Source: Pontiellaceae bacterium
Lineage (GTDB): Bacteria > Verrucomicrobiota > Kiritimatiellia > Kiritimatiellales > Pontiellaceae
Assembly (NCBI GenBank): GCA_016937035.1
Contig: JAFGWS010000151.1
Location: 1-6,454, forward strand
Length of the DNA stretch: 6,454 bases
Reading direction: 5' to 3'
Part shown: positions 5,567-6,454 of the stretch, piece by piece
Position numbering within the stretch: position 1 is the first letter of the stretch
Layout of the letters: every line of letters starts with the position of its first letter
Notes under the pieces: generated by a model
Told to the model about the DNA's origin: nothing
The model's database searches: none
Seen by the model: only the letters and a program-made list of their open reading frames with translations
Translations under genes and position numbers: made by a program

Positions 5567-6214
5567 CTACTGCCAGTCTTCTTTAAATTCAGGGTGGTAG
5601 GGACCATTCAGCAAAGGATGCCCAGATCGCGAAATCAGTTGAGCGCTCGTCTCTTTTGCAGCGCTGTGAGCCTGATCCGTTGTGTCTGCGACAACTTGAT
5701 TCAATGCAGCCGCAATCATGGCCGCAATAATATTATTCCCTCCACCCGACGAACTCTCGGCATAGGCCGCATGGCCTTCCCATAATTGGATGCCGGTTTT
5801 CACATCCACCAATCGAGCGGTCAGGCTGACCTGAGTGGAGCTGTCAACGACGATATACTTTGTTCCGTAACCATTAATCGTGACATAGAGGACCGCATCC
5901 GCACCGATAATGCTGTCAACCTTATCGAGGGGAATCTGATGCATTTCACCGGGCGTCGGCAATCCGTTCTCCTGAAGAAACTGATCCACCACGGCAACGG
6001 GAAAGACATAATATCCCCGCTCCGCCAGAGGCCGGGTCAGCGTTGAAAGGACCGAGTAAGTGGCTCTGATATCCGTGCTCTCATTGAGCGGAGGTATGAC
6101 CAGAATTGATTTGGGGAAATGTTCGCAATACTGCGTGTAATCTCTCGGCGCCGCACACCCACACAGCAGAGCAATGCAGATCGAAAAGCCAACCATGTAT
6201 AATCCGTGCTTCAT
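5567..6214 (-). CDS. GNA1162/DUF799-family lipoprotein
   Basis: The protein has 215 residues, as is usual for this family (Neisseria NMB1162/GNA1162). Seen: a lipoprotein signal peptide with K2, a hydrophobic stretch (5-18) and lipobox LCGC giving lipid-modified C20; the next residue is Ala, not Asp, which favours the outer membrane. The mature part starts with SILVIPPLNES, a strand pattern shared with CsgG-like and other lipoproteins, then GADAVLYVTINGYGTKY (104-120) and VSLTARLVDVKTGIQLWEG (128-146), and a glycine/serine and alanine-rich stretch (about 154-170). The ATG overlaps the TGA of the upstream gene as ATGA, and GGAGGA (6221-6226) lies six bases upstream, so translation is coupled. 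In other genomes this family occurs next to DUF4810 and CsgG-like lipoproteins and is proposed to form an envelope assembly; the function is not established. Confidence 0.88.
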   Translation of the reverse strand: MKHGLYMVGFSICIALLCGCAAPRDYTQYCEHFPKSILVIPPLNESTDIRATYSVLSTLTRPLAERGYYVFPVAVVDQFLQENGLPTPGEMHQIPLDKVDSIIGADAVLYVTINGYGTKYIVVDSSTQVSLTARLVDVKTGIQLWEGHAAYAESSSGGGNNIIAAMIAAALNQVVADTTDQAHSAAKETSAQLISRSGHPLLNGPYHPEFKEDWQ

Positions 6215-6454
6215 GGTGCTTCCTCCAGCTTTCCGATAAACCGATCCATAAGTATCGCCGATTCAGGGAAGGTTTCTTTCTCTGCAATAAACGCGTCCCG
6301 CGCCAAATCGTATTTCCCGAGTTGATAGTAAAGAAACCCGAGATGAGCCCGAACGCCGGGTGGAGCGGGCATTCCTTTTGACTGCGCTTTTCGCACATCG
6401 TTTTCCAACTGCTCTACCTGACCCTCCAGCGAGGATTGATCAGCTTCGTTGTAC
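6211..6454 (-). CDS. DUF4810-family lipoprotein, C-terminal part (5' truncated by window edge)
   Basis: The frame is open from the window edge and gives 80 residues before TGA, so the start lies outside; the TTG at 6406-6408 is an internal Leu. Seen: LEGQVEQLENDVRKAQSKG, a helical charged segment, then PPGVRAHLGFLYYQLGKYDLARDAFIAEKETFPES, a TPR-like helix pair with the PPG-HLG-LY and EK-FPES words typical of DUF4810. The first part of the protein, expected to carry a lipoprotein signal, is missing. The 4-base ATGA overlap with the GNA1162-like gene shows one operon. From family context, a CsgG-like lipoprotein gene would be expected further upstream on the minus strand, beyond the window; that is inference. 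Confidence 0.85.
   Translation of the reverse strand, partial: YNEADQSSLEGQVEQLENDVRKAQSKGMPAPPGVRAHLGFLYYQLGKYDLARDAFIAEKETFPESAILMDRFIGKLEEAP

Noticed and set aside
1..6454. CRISPR array, tRNA or rRNA genes
   Set aside because: No regularly spaced repeats, no tRNA cloverleaf-like segments and no rRNA-like conserved words were seen on either strand.

Overview
The window looks like chromosomal DNA from a Gram-negative bacterium: it has a lipoprotein signal peptide with a lipobox, a hybrid two-component kinase and moderately GC-rich coding sequence. The imperfect inverted intergenic repeats (CGCAAGGAGCGCAGG / CACGAAGACACGGAG type) recall those I associate with environmental PVC-group genomes such as Kiritimatiellota or Verrucomicrobia. 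That placement is an impression, not a demonstration.

Layout. 1-557 (+) is the 3' end of a hybrid sensor histidine kinase: the end of the ATPase domain, then a complete receiver domain. About 651-2211 is an insertion sequence of the IS110 family with a full 343-codon DEDD transposase on the minus strand (1094-2125). Downstream of the transposase lies about 440 bp of structured, gene-free DNA; upstream of it lie only about 86 bp. With a subterminal inverted repeat at each end, this matches the IS1111 group, whose guide RNA (seekRNA or bridge RNA) is encoded downstream of the transposase. 2212-2687 holds no intact gene: there are broken protein-like frames, one dispersed-type inverted repeat and an extended -10 promoter.

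2688-3872 and 3979-5565 (both +) encode two different FAD-dependent oxidoreductases, a YhiN/BaiN (HI0933-like) flavoprotein and a COG2509-type FAD-dependent dehydrogenase. A second dispersed-type inverted repeat separates them. Convergent with them on the minus strand is a two-gene translationally coupled unit: the end of a DUF4810 lipoprotein gene (6211-6454, partial) and a GNA1162/DUF799 lipoprotein gene (5567-6214). In other genomes this pair sits beside a CsgG-like lipoprotein gene, which would lie beyond the right edge.

The most notable signal is in the insertion sequence. The two proposed ends share GAC (minus-strand reading). Joining them gives a predicted circle junction ATGGGTGACTGATAACC, and the downstream non-coding region contains ATGGGTGACTGA, a 12-base match to it. 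The same region also contains AAAGGGGTC, the reverse complement of the right flank of the insertion site. These are the kinds of donor and target guide segments expected of an IS110/IS1111 guide RNA. They were found by eye and not tested statistically. A hairpin in the transposase leader also covers most of its Shine-Dalgarno sequence.
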